Origin: Fluctibacter halophilus
GTDB taxonomy: Bacteria > Pseudomonadota > Gammaproteobacteria > Enterobacterales > Alteromonadaceae
Assembly (NCBI RefSeq): GCF_020687825.1
Contig: NZ_JAJEWP010000006.1
Location: 186,001 to 250,000, forward strand
Length of the DNA: 64,000 nt
Direction of reading: 5' to 3'
Part shown: in pieces, positions 8,954 through 20,022 of the stretch
How positions within the stretch are numbered: the stretch's first letter is position 1
Layout of the letters: each line of letters begins with the position of its first letter
Notes under the pieces: model-generated
What the model was told of the DNA's origin: nothing
Seen by the model: only the letters and a program-made list of their open reading frames with translations
The model's database searches: none
Made by a program: the position numbers and the translations under genes

Positions 8954-10351
8954 CTACAGTTGCGTTTCAGCAAACTCCGCCAGGCGGCTACGCACCACAC
9001 CATCCAGGTTCATGGTTGCACTGCCGGAAAAGTTCTTAAATTTTTCCACCAGATAAGTCAGGCCCGACGTGACTGCAGACAGGTAGTTGCTGTCGATTTG
9101 CGCCAGGTTACCGCTACAAATCAATTTGGTGCCTTCACCACAACGGGTAATGATGGTTTTCAATTGGGATGCAGTGAGGTTTTGTGATTCGTCCAGGATC
9201 ACAATGGCATTCTGAATACTGCGCCCACGCATGAAATTCACTGACTTGAACTGAATGTTGGCTTTTTCCATGATGTAATTCATCGAGCCTTTCACGTTCT
9301 CATCATTTTTATGCAGCACTTCCAACGAGTCGGTGATAGCCGCCAGCCAGGGGGCCATCTTCTCTTCTTCGGTGCCCGGCAAAAAGCCGATCGACTCGGC
9401 AATTTCCGGTGTGCTGCGGGTCACGATGATCTTGTCATACATGTTTTTCTCGACCACCATTTCCAAGGCAGCAGCCAATGCCAGCAAGGTTTTACCACTG
9501 CCCGCCGGGCCGGTCAGGATGACCAGATCAATGTGTGGGTCCAATAGCGCATGCATCCCCATCGCCTGACCGATATTCTTGGGTGAAATCCCCCACGCAC
9601 TGCGCCCCATCATGCGCTCATAGCCCAGATCTAACACCTCAAGGCTGTCTTCAGTAATCGACTCTACCAGTCCGGCAAAACTGTGGCTTTCGTCAATCAG
9701 AAACTCATTCACATAGGCTTCCGGCAACAGCTTGCGGTCGATGGTGTGAATGGTATCCCGACCTTCGCTGCGGCTGTCCACCGATTTAACTTTGTCCCAG
9801 AAATTGCCCGGAAACACGTGATAACCCTTGGACAGGTATTTGATGTCACTGACCAGCTGATCGGTGCGGTAATCCTCAACATGTGCCAATCCGGCGCCTT
9901 TGGCTTTCAGTCGCATGTTGATGTCTTTGGTCACCAGTACCACCTGGCGGGGCGCTTTCATCCCCTGCAGATGCAACGCCGCATTGATGATGCGGTTATC
10001 GTTTTCATTACTGGTGAACACCTGCTGTTCAATGGGCAGCCCATGGTCGGCGAAGATCGACAGGGTGCCTGAAGGCGCTGATACACCGGAGCCCCGTCCG
10101 GCCATGGAAACACCGGCCACTAACTGCTCTGGTGTAGCGTTGTGCAGCAAATCTTCCATTGAACGAATCGACACCCTGGCATCCCGGGCGACGTCTTTTT
10201 TGCTGTCTTTGATGTAATCGAGTTCTTCCAGGACCGTCATCGGAACGACAACGTCGTGTTCTTTGAAAGAGAGAAAGGCGAGTGGTTCGTGTAGCAGAAT
10301 GTTGGTGTCCAGAACGTAAATCTTGGTGTCTGTCACTTTCTTTTTAGGCAT
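8954..10351 (-). CDS. PhoH-family ATPase with N-terminal PIN domain
   Basis: This 465-aa protein has a PIN nuclease domain at residues ~10-150 (KIYVLDTNILLHEP with conserved acidic residues). The C-terminal PhoH ATPase (~240-460) has Walker A GPAGSGKT and Walker B IVILDESQN. The PIN-PhoH (PhoH2/YlaK) architecture is associated with RNA unwinding and cleavage. Its biological role in gammaproteobacteria is poorly defined. It is divergently arranged with rapA across a 224-bp gap. Confidence 0.88.
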   Translation of the reverse strand: MPKKKVTDTKIYVLDTNILLHEPLAFLSFKEHDVVVPMTVLEELDYIKDSKKDVARDARVSIRSMEDLLHNATPEQLVAGVSMAGRGSGVSAPSGTLSIFADHGLPIEQQVFTSNENDNRIINAALHLQGMKAPRQVVLVTKDINMRLKAKGAGLAHVEDYRTDQLVSDIKYLSKGYHVFPGNFWDKVKSVDSRSEGRDTIHTIDRKLLPEAYVNEFLIDESHSFAGLVESITEDSLEVLDLGYERMMGRSAWGISPKNIGQAMGMHALLDPHIDLVILTGPAGSGKTLLALAAALEMVVEKNMYDKIIVTRSTPEIAESIGFLPGTEEEKMAPWLAAITDSLEVLHKNDENVKGSMNYIMEKANIQFKSVNFMRGRSIQNAIVILDESQNLTASQLKTIITRCGEGTKLICSGNLAQIDSNYLSAVTSGLTYLVEKFKNFSGSATMNLDGVVRSRLAEFAETQL

Positions 10352-10575
10352 CCGTCACCCCATAGCAATAAATGGCACAAAGAGGATAAGCGCTCATTAG
10401 ACCATGCATCGGTGCGACGCCGAGCTTTTCGCCGCAACCCCTGCATCACTGAAAAGCCCTTAAGACCACAATAAACCACTTTTTGCCGATCTTCACCTAC
10501 TTTTATAGCATCCGTGAACGATTGCGTTACAATGCGCGCCCCCAACGCTATCAAACCCTGTCAGGAGGTATCATT

Positions 10576-13389
<2,814 letters not shown>

Positions 13390-13392
13390 ACC

Positions 13393-14067
13393 ATGGCTTT
13401 GCTTCACTATAACCCACCGACCACGCCATACCTGCAGATCGTTTACCGGGATGATGATCTGATCATCCTCGACAAACCCAGTGGCTTGCTCAGCGTGCCG
13501 GGCAAAGCAGCCGAACACAAAGACAGCCTGGCACTGCGGGTTGCACGAGTCTGGCCCGAAGCGCGCATTGTGCATCGTCTCGACATGGCAACGTCGGGAC
13601 TTATCGTCATGGCACTGGGCAAGGACAACCACAGAACCTTGTCACGCCAGTTCGAACTGCGCCAGACCCACAAACGTTACGAAGCACGGGTATGGGGTGT
13701 GCCACAGGACACTACCGGAACGGTCAACCTGCCGCTGATTTGTGATTGGCCGAACCGTCCCAAACAGAAAGTCGATATGGACAATGGCAAGCCCTCAGAG
13801 ACCCATTGGCAGGTGCTGGCGCGGGGCAACCATCAAACCCTGATGTCACTGACACCGATCACCGGACGTTCTCACCAGTTGCGGGTGCATATGTTGAGCC
13901 TCGGTCATCCTATCCTTGGCGACCGTCTGTACGCCCATGAACAGGCGCTGGCGATGGCGCCCCGGTTGCAGCTTCACGCCTGCGAGCTGGGCCTGACCCA
14001 CCCAAGGACCGGGGAAGACCTGCACTTTCACAGTCCCAGTGGATTTCGGGTGGATTGCGCTGATTAA
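13393..14067 (+). CDS. rluA: Pseudouridine synthase RluA (23S rRNA U746 / tRNA U32)
   Basis: This 224-aa enzyme isomerises uridine to pseudouridine in 23S rRNA and tRNA. The catalytic motif HRLDMATSG (Asp near residue 63) and the conserved blocks KPSGLLSVPGK, PLICDWPNRPKQKV and PITGRSHQLRVHM match E. coli RluA over its whole length. It starts three bases after the rapA stop and convergently overlaps the LytTR regulator gene by 4 bp. Confidence 0.95.
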   Translation: MALLHYNPPTTPYLQIVYRDDDLIILDKPSGLLSVPGKAAEHKDSLALRVARVWPEARIVHRLDMATSGLIVMALGKDNHRTLSRQFELRQTHKRYEARVWGVPQDTTGTVNLPLICDWPNRPKQKVDMDNGKPSETHWQVLARGNHQTLMSLTPITGRSHQLRVHMLSLGHPILGDRLYAHEQALAMAPRLQLHACELGLTHPRTGEDLHFHSPSGFRVDCAD

Positions 14068-14918
14068 CTGAAACGTTGTTTCAGGGACTCTTTGTAACGC
14101 CGGGATAAACTTACCACCTGACCGCTTTGCAGGGTAATTTCGCCGTCGCCACTGGGCAAATAGCTGATGTGGGCTATGGCGCTGTGGTTCACCGCCGCAG
14201 AACGGTGTACACGACTGAAACCACCAGCGGCCATCCGCTCTGACAACGTGCTCAGAGTACCCCGTAGTGGATAGATCCGACCGCCACTGTGCAAATTGAC
14301 ATAGTTTCCGGCCGCTTCCATCCACTCAATATCCCGCACTTTAACCAAAAACTCCCGATCCAGTTTTTTAACCAGAAAATGCTCCGGAATGTCGCTATCC
14401 GCGCTCGGTTTTTCCGGGGTCTGACCAACAAAGTCCGCTTCGCCGCGCAGCCGACGGTAGATGAACGAACCACCCTGATACATCACGAAGAAGGTCAGAT
14501 ATCCCCACACGTCTTTGCGGTATTCGTAGAAAAACTCTCGCCCCCAGGGACCAAACTCATAATTCCCACCGGCCAGGGCATACACCCCTTCGCGTATCGC
14601 GACCATCAACACCACATGCAACACACTGACCAGGGTTGCCAGTAACAGGTGCATAACCAGTTGACGACGCCAGTGTTCGAAGCGCAGAGGCATGCGCTTC
14701 CAGGCCAGGTACATGGGTACCAGCAGGATCAGGGTCGCGATGGCACTGGAATACTCCCAGCAAAAAGGTTCCCACAGCGCAAACTCGGCAACCCCGTCAC
14801 GGGTGGCTTCCATCCAGGCTGATGTGGCATTGATGGTGTTGTTGATCAGAATGTACAGGCTGACCGCCACACCCGTGTAAAAATAAGGTCGTTGTTCGAA
14901 TCGACTGAATAACGTCAT
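14064..14918 (-). CDS. Membrane-bound LytTR-family transcriptional regulator
   Basis: The product is 284 aa from the ATG at 14918. Upstream in-frame codons to 15014 are possible but lack a Shine-Dalgarno and would run through the palindromes upstream. The N-terminal half has four predicted transmembrane helices (residues ~10-150). A LytTR DNA-binding domain occupies ~185-284, with the typical I.WMEAAGNYV.L.....I and F.RVHRSAAVN patterns. It lacks a receiver domain, so it is probably a one-component membrane sensor. It is divergent from an acyltransferase gene 114 bp away, and regulation of that gene is the likely job. The sensed signal is unknown. Confidence 0.85.
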   Translation of the reverse strand: MTLFSRFEQRPYFYTGVAVSLYILINNTINATSAWMEATRDGVAEFALWEPFCWEYSSAIATLILLVPMYLAWKRMPLRFEHWRRQLVMHLLLATLVSVLHVVLMVAIREGVYALAGGNYEFGPWGREFFYEYRKDVWGYLTFFVMYQGGSFIYRRLRGEADFVGQTPEKPSADSDIPEHFLVKKLDREFLVKVRDIEWMEAAGNYVNLHSGGRIYPLRGTLSTLSERMAAGGFSRVHRSAAVNHSAIAHISYLPSGDGEITLQSGQVVSLSRRYKESLKQRFS

Positions 14919-14976
14919 TGGTCCCTGTATTCCACCGTTTGTCCCCAGAGCACACCAGGTCAGCCTTTGACACTGG

Positions 14977-15012
14977 CAGCAGCGCTGTTGCTCGGGCTTA
15001 CTTGGTGTAAGC
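14977..15012. promoter_or_regulatory. Two palindromes in the LytTR/acyltransferase divergent region
   Basis: A near-perfect 14-bp palindrome CAGCAGCGCTGTTG (14977-14990) is followed by an inverted repeat GCTTAC-TTGGT-GTAAGC (14996-15012). Both lie in the gap between the divergent genes, where operator sites would be expected. The link to the LytTR regulator is inference; LytTR proteins more often bind direct repeats. Confidence 0.4.
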
Positions 15013-15032
15013 ATTTAACCTGAGAGACGACC

Positions 15033-16265
15033 ATGACTCAAGTCCAATCCACCCGCCGCGTCGACCTAGACTGGCTGCGCTTCCTCGCTTTTTGTCTGCT
15101 CATCCTGTATCACGTGGGCATGTATTATGTGGCCGACTGGGGCTGGCACATCAAAAGTCCTCATCAAAGCGAGCCATTACAGGATGTGATGATCCTGTCC
15201 AACCAATGGCGCATGTCGATGCTGTTTTTTATCTCTGCCATGGCCCTTGGACTGGTCAGTGAACGCTATAGCGCCGGGCGACTGCTGAAATTACGCAGTC
15301 ATCGCCTGTTGGCACCCTTACTGTTAGGTATGTTGGTGATTGTCCCACCGCAACTGTTTTACGAACTGGTTTACCGGGGAGATTGGCAGGGCGGATATCT
15401 GGGCTTTCTGGCAGAGTATTACAACATGGACACCACACTGGCCCCGGACAAGCAGTCAGACATCGGTCTGTTGACCTGGAATCACCTGTGGTTTTTGCCC
15501 TATTTGTGGGTGTATACGCTGATCTGGATAGTACTGAAACCGGCGCTGGATGCCGTGGCCACATCGCTCAACGCACGCCCCGTGTCACCGTTGATATGGG
15601 TGGCAACGATGGTGATTGGTCTGGCCGTCATCTGGCAACTGCTGCGCCATTTGTACCCAACTACCCACGATTTGATCCATGACTGGTACAGCCATGCGAA
15701 ATACGGATTCGTATTTGTGTGTGGGTACTTACTGTCTAAAAATGATCAGGTTTGGGAGGCCATCGCCCGTTGGCGCTGGTATTTCCTGGGCACCGCAGTC
15801 GTTGCCTACGGCGTGATCATCGCGGACCGTCACGGCATGCTGCCGTTTCTGAACGAAAACACCGTTCAGATTGTGTGGGTGCGCAGTCTGATCGCTGCCG
15901 TATTGAGCCTGAATCACTGGGCCTGGATCCTCACACTGGTGGGTTTCGCCGCCATTCACTTGCGTGTCGCGCCAGCATGGTTGCCCACCGCCAACCGAGC
16001 CATTCTGCCATGCTATGTCTTGCACCAGAGCGTGATCATTGTGCTGGCGGTGATGCTGGCCCCGTTTGCAATCCCTATGGCACTGGAAGCCGTGACCCTG
16101 ATACTGCTCACCACAGTGGTGTGCTGGTTGGGCTTTCGATGGGTCGATAAGACCCGCATCAGTCGCTGGTGGTTTGGCCTGGGTACCCCCAAACCCGAAT
16201 CATCCGACCCAGTAGCGCCGATCCCTGCATTGTCACCTCAAGTATCAGCCCAGACTGACCGATAA
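15033..16265 (+). CDS. Acyltransferase-3 family integral membrane protein
   Basis: This 410-aa protein has about ten transmembrane helices and the N-terminal signature of the acyltransferase 3 family (RRVDLDWLRFLAFCLLILYH, with the conserved D-WLR and the histidine of the first helix). Members O-acylate cell-surface or periplasmic glycans, for example OPG succinylation by MdoC. The acceptor here cannot be told. It starts after a weak Shine-Dalgarno, is divergent from the LytTR regulator, and is followed 7 bp later by the DUF3530 gene, so those two are probably one transcript. Confidence 0.85.
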   Translation: MTQVQSTRRVDLDWLRFLAFCLLILYHVGMYYVADWGWHIKSPHQSEPLQDVMILSNQWRMSMLFFISAMALGLVSERYSAGRLLKLRSHRLLAPLLLGMLVIVPPQLFYELVYRGDWQGGYLGFLAEYYNMDTTLAPDKQSDIGLLTWNHLWFLPYLWVYTLIWIVLKPALDAVATSLNARPVSPLIWVATMVIGLAVIWQLLRHLYPTTHDLIHDWYSHAKYGFVFVCGYLLSKNDQVWEAIARWRWYFLGTAVVAYGVIIADRHGMLPFLNENTVQIVWVRSLIAAVLSLNHWAWILTLVGFAAIHLRVAPAWLPTANRAILPCYVLHQSVIIVLAVMLAPFAIPMALEAVTLILLTTVVCWLGFRWVDKTRISRWWFGLGTPKPESSDPVAPIPALSPQVSAQTDR

Positions 16266-16272
16266 TAAGAGG

Positions 16273-17166
16273 ATGACTGTAAACACCCGATATCGCCATT
16301 TGCTACATTGTCTGAACCTTGCTGCGCTCCTGTTGTGGTCGAGCGCGGCACCGGCGCGGGTGGGTGATGAGCGCCAGTTGATGCAGGACATCGCATCTCA
16401 GCGGCTGCCCGATACCTATCAGACACTGCTGGTCGGCGATCGGGAAGTGGTGATGGTTGAATATCCGGCCAGGACCCCCATCACTCGCGGACTGGCGGTT
16501 TTGATCACCGAGGCCGGTGGCGTACCGCAGGATGACCATCAGTTGGCCCGTCTTGCCCGTCAACTGACCCACTATGGCTGGCACACGCTGACCATGGCAG
16601 CACCACCACTGGGCGATCCACAAATACTTCTGACATTGCCTCCAGCGACGGATGCGGCGCCTCAAGCTGCCCCCGAGCAAGAAGCTGAGGCAGCCCTGCA
16701 TGGGCGTGCCGATCTGCTTCACTCCCCCGTCCAACACCTGCAGGCTCAACAGTACGCCCTGCAACAACAAATGTTGCAACTTGAAGACCGGCGTGCCGAG
16801 GTGGCGGGTTTCTACCTGATCATCGCCCAGGGCACCACCGCGGCCTCACTGGCCCGCCTGTACACTGAGCAGGCGATCCCGCAACCGGATGGACTGGTCA
16901 GTCTGGGGGCGTTTTTACCCGAGCGGAACCTCAACAAAGCGTTGCCAGAAATGTTTGCCCAATTACAGCCCGCGTTACTGGACGTTTATTCTGCCTGGGA
17001 TAACCGCTGGACCCTGTCGACCACCGACGCCCGTCGGGTCGCCGCAACCCGGGGGCTTAAACTGCACTACCGGCAACAGGAACTGGTGGGCCAGCCCCGG
17101 GATGAGCAGCAAACCCTGCGTCTGGCAAAGATGATTTATGGGTGGTTAACCTACATGGGTTGGTAG
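16273..17166 (+). CDS. DUF3530 family protein, secreted, alpha/beta-hydrolase-like
   Basis: This 297-aa protein has a Shine-Dalgarno AAGAGG and a signal peptide (residues ~1-28, cleavage near APARVG). The sequence resembles DUF3530 proteins, which are predicted to have an alpha/beta-hydrolase fold. A GLAVLITEAGG strand-loop and a later VAGFYLIIAQGTTAASLARLY segment sit where a nucleophile elbow might be, but the canonical G-x-S-x-G is replaced by AQGTTA. It may therefore be non-catalytic. A Gln/Glu/Ala-rich stretch interrupts the middle (~residues 120-180). It follows the acyltransferase gene closely and is probably co-expressed with it. Confidence 0.7.
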   Translation: MTVNTRYRHLLHCLNLAALLLWSSAAPARVGDERQLMQDIASQRLPDTYQTLLVGDREVVMVEYPARTPITRGLAVLITEAGGVPQDDHQLARLARQLTHYGWHTLTMAAPPLGDPQILLTLPPATDAAPQAAPEQEAEAALHGRADLLHSPVQHLQAQQYALQQQMLQLEDRRAEVAGFYLIIAQGTTAASLARLYTEQAIPQPDGLVSLGAFLPERNLNKALPEMFAQLQPALLDVYSAWDNRWTLSTTDARRVAATRGLKLHYRQQELVGQPRDEQQTLRLAKMIYGWLTYMGW

Positions 17167-17170
17167 CCGG

Positions 17171-17215
17171 GTGAAAAAATTATTTCACGAAATTTCAATT
17201 GGATAATTTATCCAA
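17171..17215. promoter_or_regulatory. Tandem palindromes upstream of a small unknown gene
   Basis: GTGAAA-6nt-TTTCAC (17171-17188) is followed by TTGGATA-ATT-TATCCAA (17199-17215, perfect 7-bp arms). They lie between the DUF3530 stop and the start of the 115-aa gene at 17268. The first could be a weak terminator; the second looks like an operator. Confidence 0.45.
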
Positions 17216-17267
17216 CCTGTCGAAGGTCGCGTAAATCACTAATCCACGGCTATAATAGGGGCAAACC

Positions 17268-17615
17268 ATGATAATAACCGCCGGGAAGAGAGTGGACGTA
17301 CAAAGGTTTATTGACCGTAAAGCCAAACAACTGACGTTTTTTGTGCGCGGCTTCTGGGAACTACGCATCCCTTACCGGGAAGTCGACCTGTACTTCTGGG
17401 ATACGCTGGAAGAATGGGCCCATATTGAATCACGTTGTGACGCCCCCTACAGCCAGAAAGAGCGGGTGTTCTGGCATTTGCTCCATCAACTGCATTACTG
17501 GCCGGAACAGAAACTGTTGCGCGACCCTTACCTGCGTAGCGAACTCACCACCTGTATTGAATACCTTGAAGGCGAAGGCCAATATCCACTGGACTGCATC
17601 GGTATCCGTCCCTAG
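17268..17615 (+). CDS. Small hypothetical protein
   Basis: I do not recognise this 115-aa protein. It has no signal peptide or membrane segment, is rich in aromatic residues (about six Trp, many Tyr and Phe) and charged residues, and ends in a GQYPLDCIGIRP tail. The ATG at 17268 follows an AGGGG Shine-Dalgarno. Two palindromes lie 50-100 bp upstream, so it may be individually regulated. It is followed by the AmpG-like gene after about 95 bp. Codon use looks like that of its neighbours. Confidence 0.7.
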   Translation: MIITAGKRVDVQRFIDRKAKQLTFFVRGFWELRIPYREVDLYFWDTLEEWAHIESRCDAPYSQKERVFWHLLHQLHYWPEQKLLRDPYLRSELTTCIEYLEGEGQYPLDCIGIRP

Positions 17616-17711
17616 TTCACTGCCACACAAAATCCTGTCACTGACATTGCCTTTCAGGGTCAACCATGATCCAATAGCCCTTTGTTACTTGTCTACCCGG
17701 TTTGGTTGTCT

Positions 17712-19079
17712 GTGATCCGTCATACCCTGTCCTACTACCGTGATCGTCGTCTGTTGACCATTTTTCTGTTCGGCGTTGCATCCGGCTTTCCCTGGGTCAT
17801 GATCAGCTCAGCCATGTCTGCGTGGCTGAAAGAGGAAGGACTGACCCGCTCGGCGATTGGGCTGTTCGGCTCCATCTTCATTGCCTATTCGATCAATTTT
17901 CTGTGGTCACCGTTACTGGACCGTTTGCGTCCACCGTTTCTGGGCCAGCGACGGGGCTGGATTTTCATTACCCAATTTTGCATCGTGGTGTTTTGTGGCC
18001 TGCTTGCCACCACCAACATTACGCAGGATATCGCGCTGGTGGCGTTGCTTGGATTTGCCATAGCCATCAGCTCAGCCACCCAGGATATCGCGATTGATGC
18101 CTACCGCATCGATGTGATTGCTACCCATGAACGGGAAAAACTGGCGGCAGCATCCGCCATGGCAACAGCGGGCTGGTGGACTGGCTATGGCGGCTTAGGT
18201 GCCGTACCGTTTTTCATTGCCGATTTGCCCGGCTGGCAATGGTCCGAAATTTACTGGGTACTGGGTGCAATGATGTTGATGCTGATGGCAACCTGCCTGT
18301 TCAGCCGCGAACCCCAAACCCACCGTGAAGCACAACAACAGGCCGCTACCGCACGTTATCAGGCAATGCTGGGGGGACAAACGCCGACCCTGGCAACCCG
18401 CATGTCCAGCTGGTTGCTGGTCACTCTGGTGGAGCCGTTCCGGGAATTTTTCACCCGCAATGGCACCCGTCTGGCGTTGTCGATTCTGTTGTTCATATTC
18501 CTGTTCAAGATTGGCGAAGCCTTCCTTGGCCGCATGAGCATCGTGTTTTACAAGGAAATCGGCTTTACCAATACCGACATCGGCAATCTGTCCAAACTGT
18601 TGAACTGGTGGGTTACCCTGGTGTTTGCAGTGTTGGGCGGCATGGTCAACATCCGCTACGGCATTTTCAAAGGCCTGATGACAGGTGGTATTGCGATGGC
18701 TGCCAGTAACCTGATGTTTGCCCTGATGGCGCAGGTGGGACCGGACAAAGCCCTGTTCGCCGCGACCATCTTTGTGGATGGCTTCACCGCCGCCTGGAGT
18801 TCAGTCGCGTTGGTGGCGTTTATCTCCTTGTTGTGTAACCAGGCGTTTTCTGCCTCACAGTATGCGCTGATGGCGTCATTGGGGGTACTGGGCAGAACCA
18901 TGCTGGCATCGGGCAGTGGCTTCCTGGTCGACGGTCTGGGCGGTAACTGGACGGTGTTTTTCATTCTCACCGCCATCATGGTGATACCCAGCTTGGTGTT
19001 TTTATGGTCTATCCGTCATCACATCGACCATCTGGAGGCCAGACAAGCGGCACAAAGCGCGCCTTCTACGACGGGCTGA
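17712..19079 (+). CDS. AmpG-like MFS permease (muropeptide transporter type)
   Basis: This is a 12-helix major facilitator protein of about 455 aa. Conserved features are FGVASGFPWVMI in helix 1, RRGWIF in the loop before helix 3 and SSATQDIAIDAYRIDV in helix 4, all matching AmpG-type permeases that import anhydromuropeptides for cell-wall recycling. The start is uncertain: the GTG at 17712 places the first helix as in E. coli AmpG, while a TTG at 17682 would add ten residues; neither has a clear Shine-Dalgarno. The gene overlaps the convergent GGDEF gene by 14 bp. Confidence 0.85.
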   Translation: MIRHTLSYYRDRRLLTIFLFGVASGFPWVMISSAMSAWLKEEGLTRSAIGLFGSIFIAYSINFLWSPLLDRLRPPFLGQRRGWIFITQFCIVVFCGLLATTNITQDIALVALLGFAIAISSATQDIAIDAYRIDVIATHEREKLAAASAMATAGWWTGYGGLGAVPFFIADLPGWQWSEIYWVLGAMMLMLMATCLFSREPQTHREAQQQAATARYQAMLGGQTPTLATRMSSWLLVTLVEPFREFFTRNGTRLALSILLFIFLFKIGEAFLGRMSIVFYKEIGFTNTDIGNLSKLLNWWVTLVFAVLGGMVNIRYGIFKGLMTGGIAMAASNLMFALMAQVGPDKALFAATIFVDGFTAAWSSVALVAFISLLCNQAFSASQYALMASLGVLGRTMLASGSGFLVDGLGGNWTVFFILTAIMVIPSLVFLWSIRHHIDHLEARQAAQSAPSTTG

Positions 19080-20022
19080 TACACACCCGATTGCGGCCAC
19101 TTTCCTTGGCTTCGTACAGGGCCTGATCGGCCTTCTCAAGCCATACAAGCGGTTGCTGGTAACTGTCTTGCAGTTCAGCGATGCCCAGGCTGACAGTAAA
19201 CACAATGGTATGCTCTTCGTGTTCTACCGGCACATGCTCAGCCAGTTTTCGGATGCGCTCGGCGACAATACGTGCCTGCTTTGCCGTTGTATCCGGCAGC
19301 AGGATGGCGAATTCTTCGCCCCCATAACGACCGCAAACATCGGTCTCACGCACCGACTTTTTGATGATCCTGGCAAGCATTTTGATCACGTCATCCCCGC
19401 CGGGGTGACCATAGGTATCATTTACCCGTTTAAAATGATCAATGTCCAGCATGATCAACGATGCCGGATGGCCTGCACGCTTGCTGCGCTTATACTCCAA
19501 ATTAAATTGCTCTTCCCAGAAACGGCGATTATACAGGCCGGTTAAGCCATCAACCCGGCTCATATTTTCGAGGGTCTCGTTGAGTCGTTGAATCTGCAGT
19601 TTACCCAGTGCCTCATCGGTAACGTCGTACACCACCAGACAAATTTGCTCCACCTGATCATTCAGTGAGGTCAGCGGAAACACCGTGACATTCTGGAACA
19701 TGTGTTCTGAGGCCGACGTGATGGGTCGATTACTTTCAAACTTAAACAGGTAAGGACGTTGCTCCCAGATCATGAACGCTGAACTGCGCAGGTTGAACAC
19801 CGGCTCGGCTTTGCGTTGAAACCAGTCCCGGTCAATTTCCTTGAAAAAATCGAACAGGCACTTGCCTCTGATTTGACTGGGCAATATGCCGCTGTGGTTT
19901 TCCATAAACTGGTTCCACACCAACACGTTGAATTGTTTGTCGAGCACTGCCAGGCCGACTTCAATCGAGCCCAGCAGATCATGCTGCCAATGCAATTCGT
20001 TGAAGGTCTCGTCGCTACTCAT
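19066..20022 (-). CDS. PAS-GGDEF diguanylate cyclase
   Basis: This 318-aa protein has an N-terminal PAS-like sensor domain (residues ~12-135, with LDKQFNVLVWNQFMENHSG). A GGDEF domain follows (~155-315), with active-site motif RYGGEEF and an RxxD inhibitory site (RETD) five residues before it. It should synthesise cyclic di-GMP in response to a signal sensed by the PAS domain. Its ATG overlaps the stop of the upstream REC-CheC gene (ATGA at 20019-20022), so the pair is translationally coupled and probably acts in one circuit. Confidence 0.92.
   Translation of the reverse strand: MSSDETFNELHWQHDLLGSIEVGLAVLDKQFNVLVWNQFMENHSGILPSQIRGKCLFDFFKEIDRDWFQRKAEPVFNLRSSAFMIWEQRPYLFKFESNRPITSASEHMFQNVTVFPLTSLNDQVEQICLVVYDVTDEALGKLQIQRLNETLENMSRVDGLTGLYNRRFWEEQFNLEYKRSKRAGHPASLIMLDIDHFKRVNDTYGHPGGDDVIKMLARIIKKSVRETDVCGRYGGEEFAILLPDTTAKQARIVAERIRKLAEHVPVEHEEHTIVFTVSLGIAELQDSYQQPLVWLEKADQALYEAKESGRNRVCISPS

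Noticed and set aside
10483-10575. An N-terminal extension of RapA by 31 codons
   Set aside because: The TTG at 10576 has a near-perfect ribosome-binding site and gives the family N-terminus; the extension has neither.
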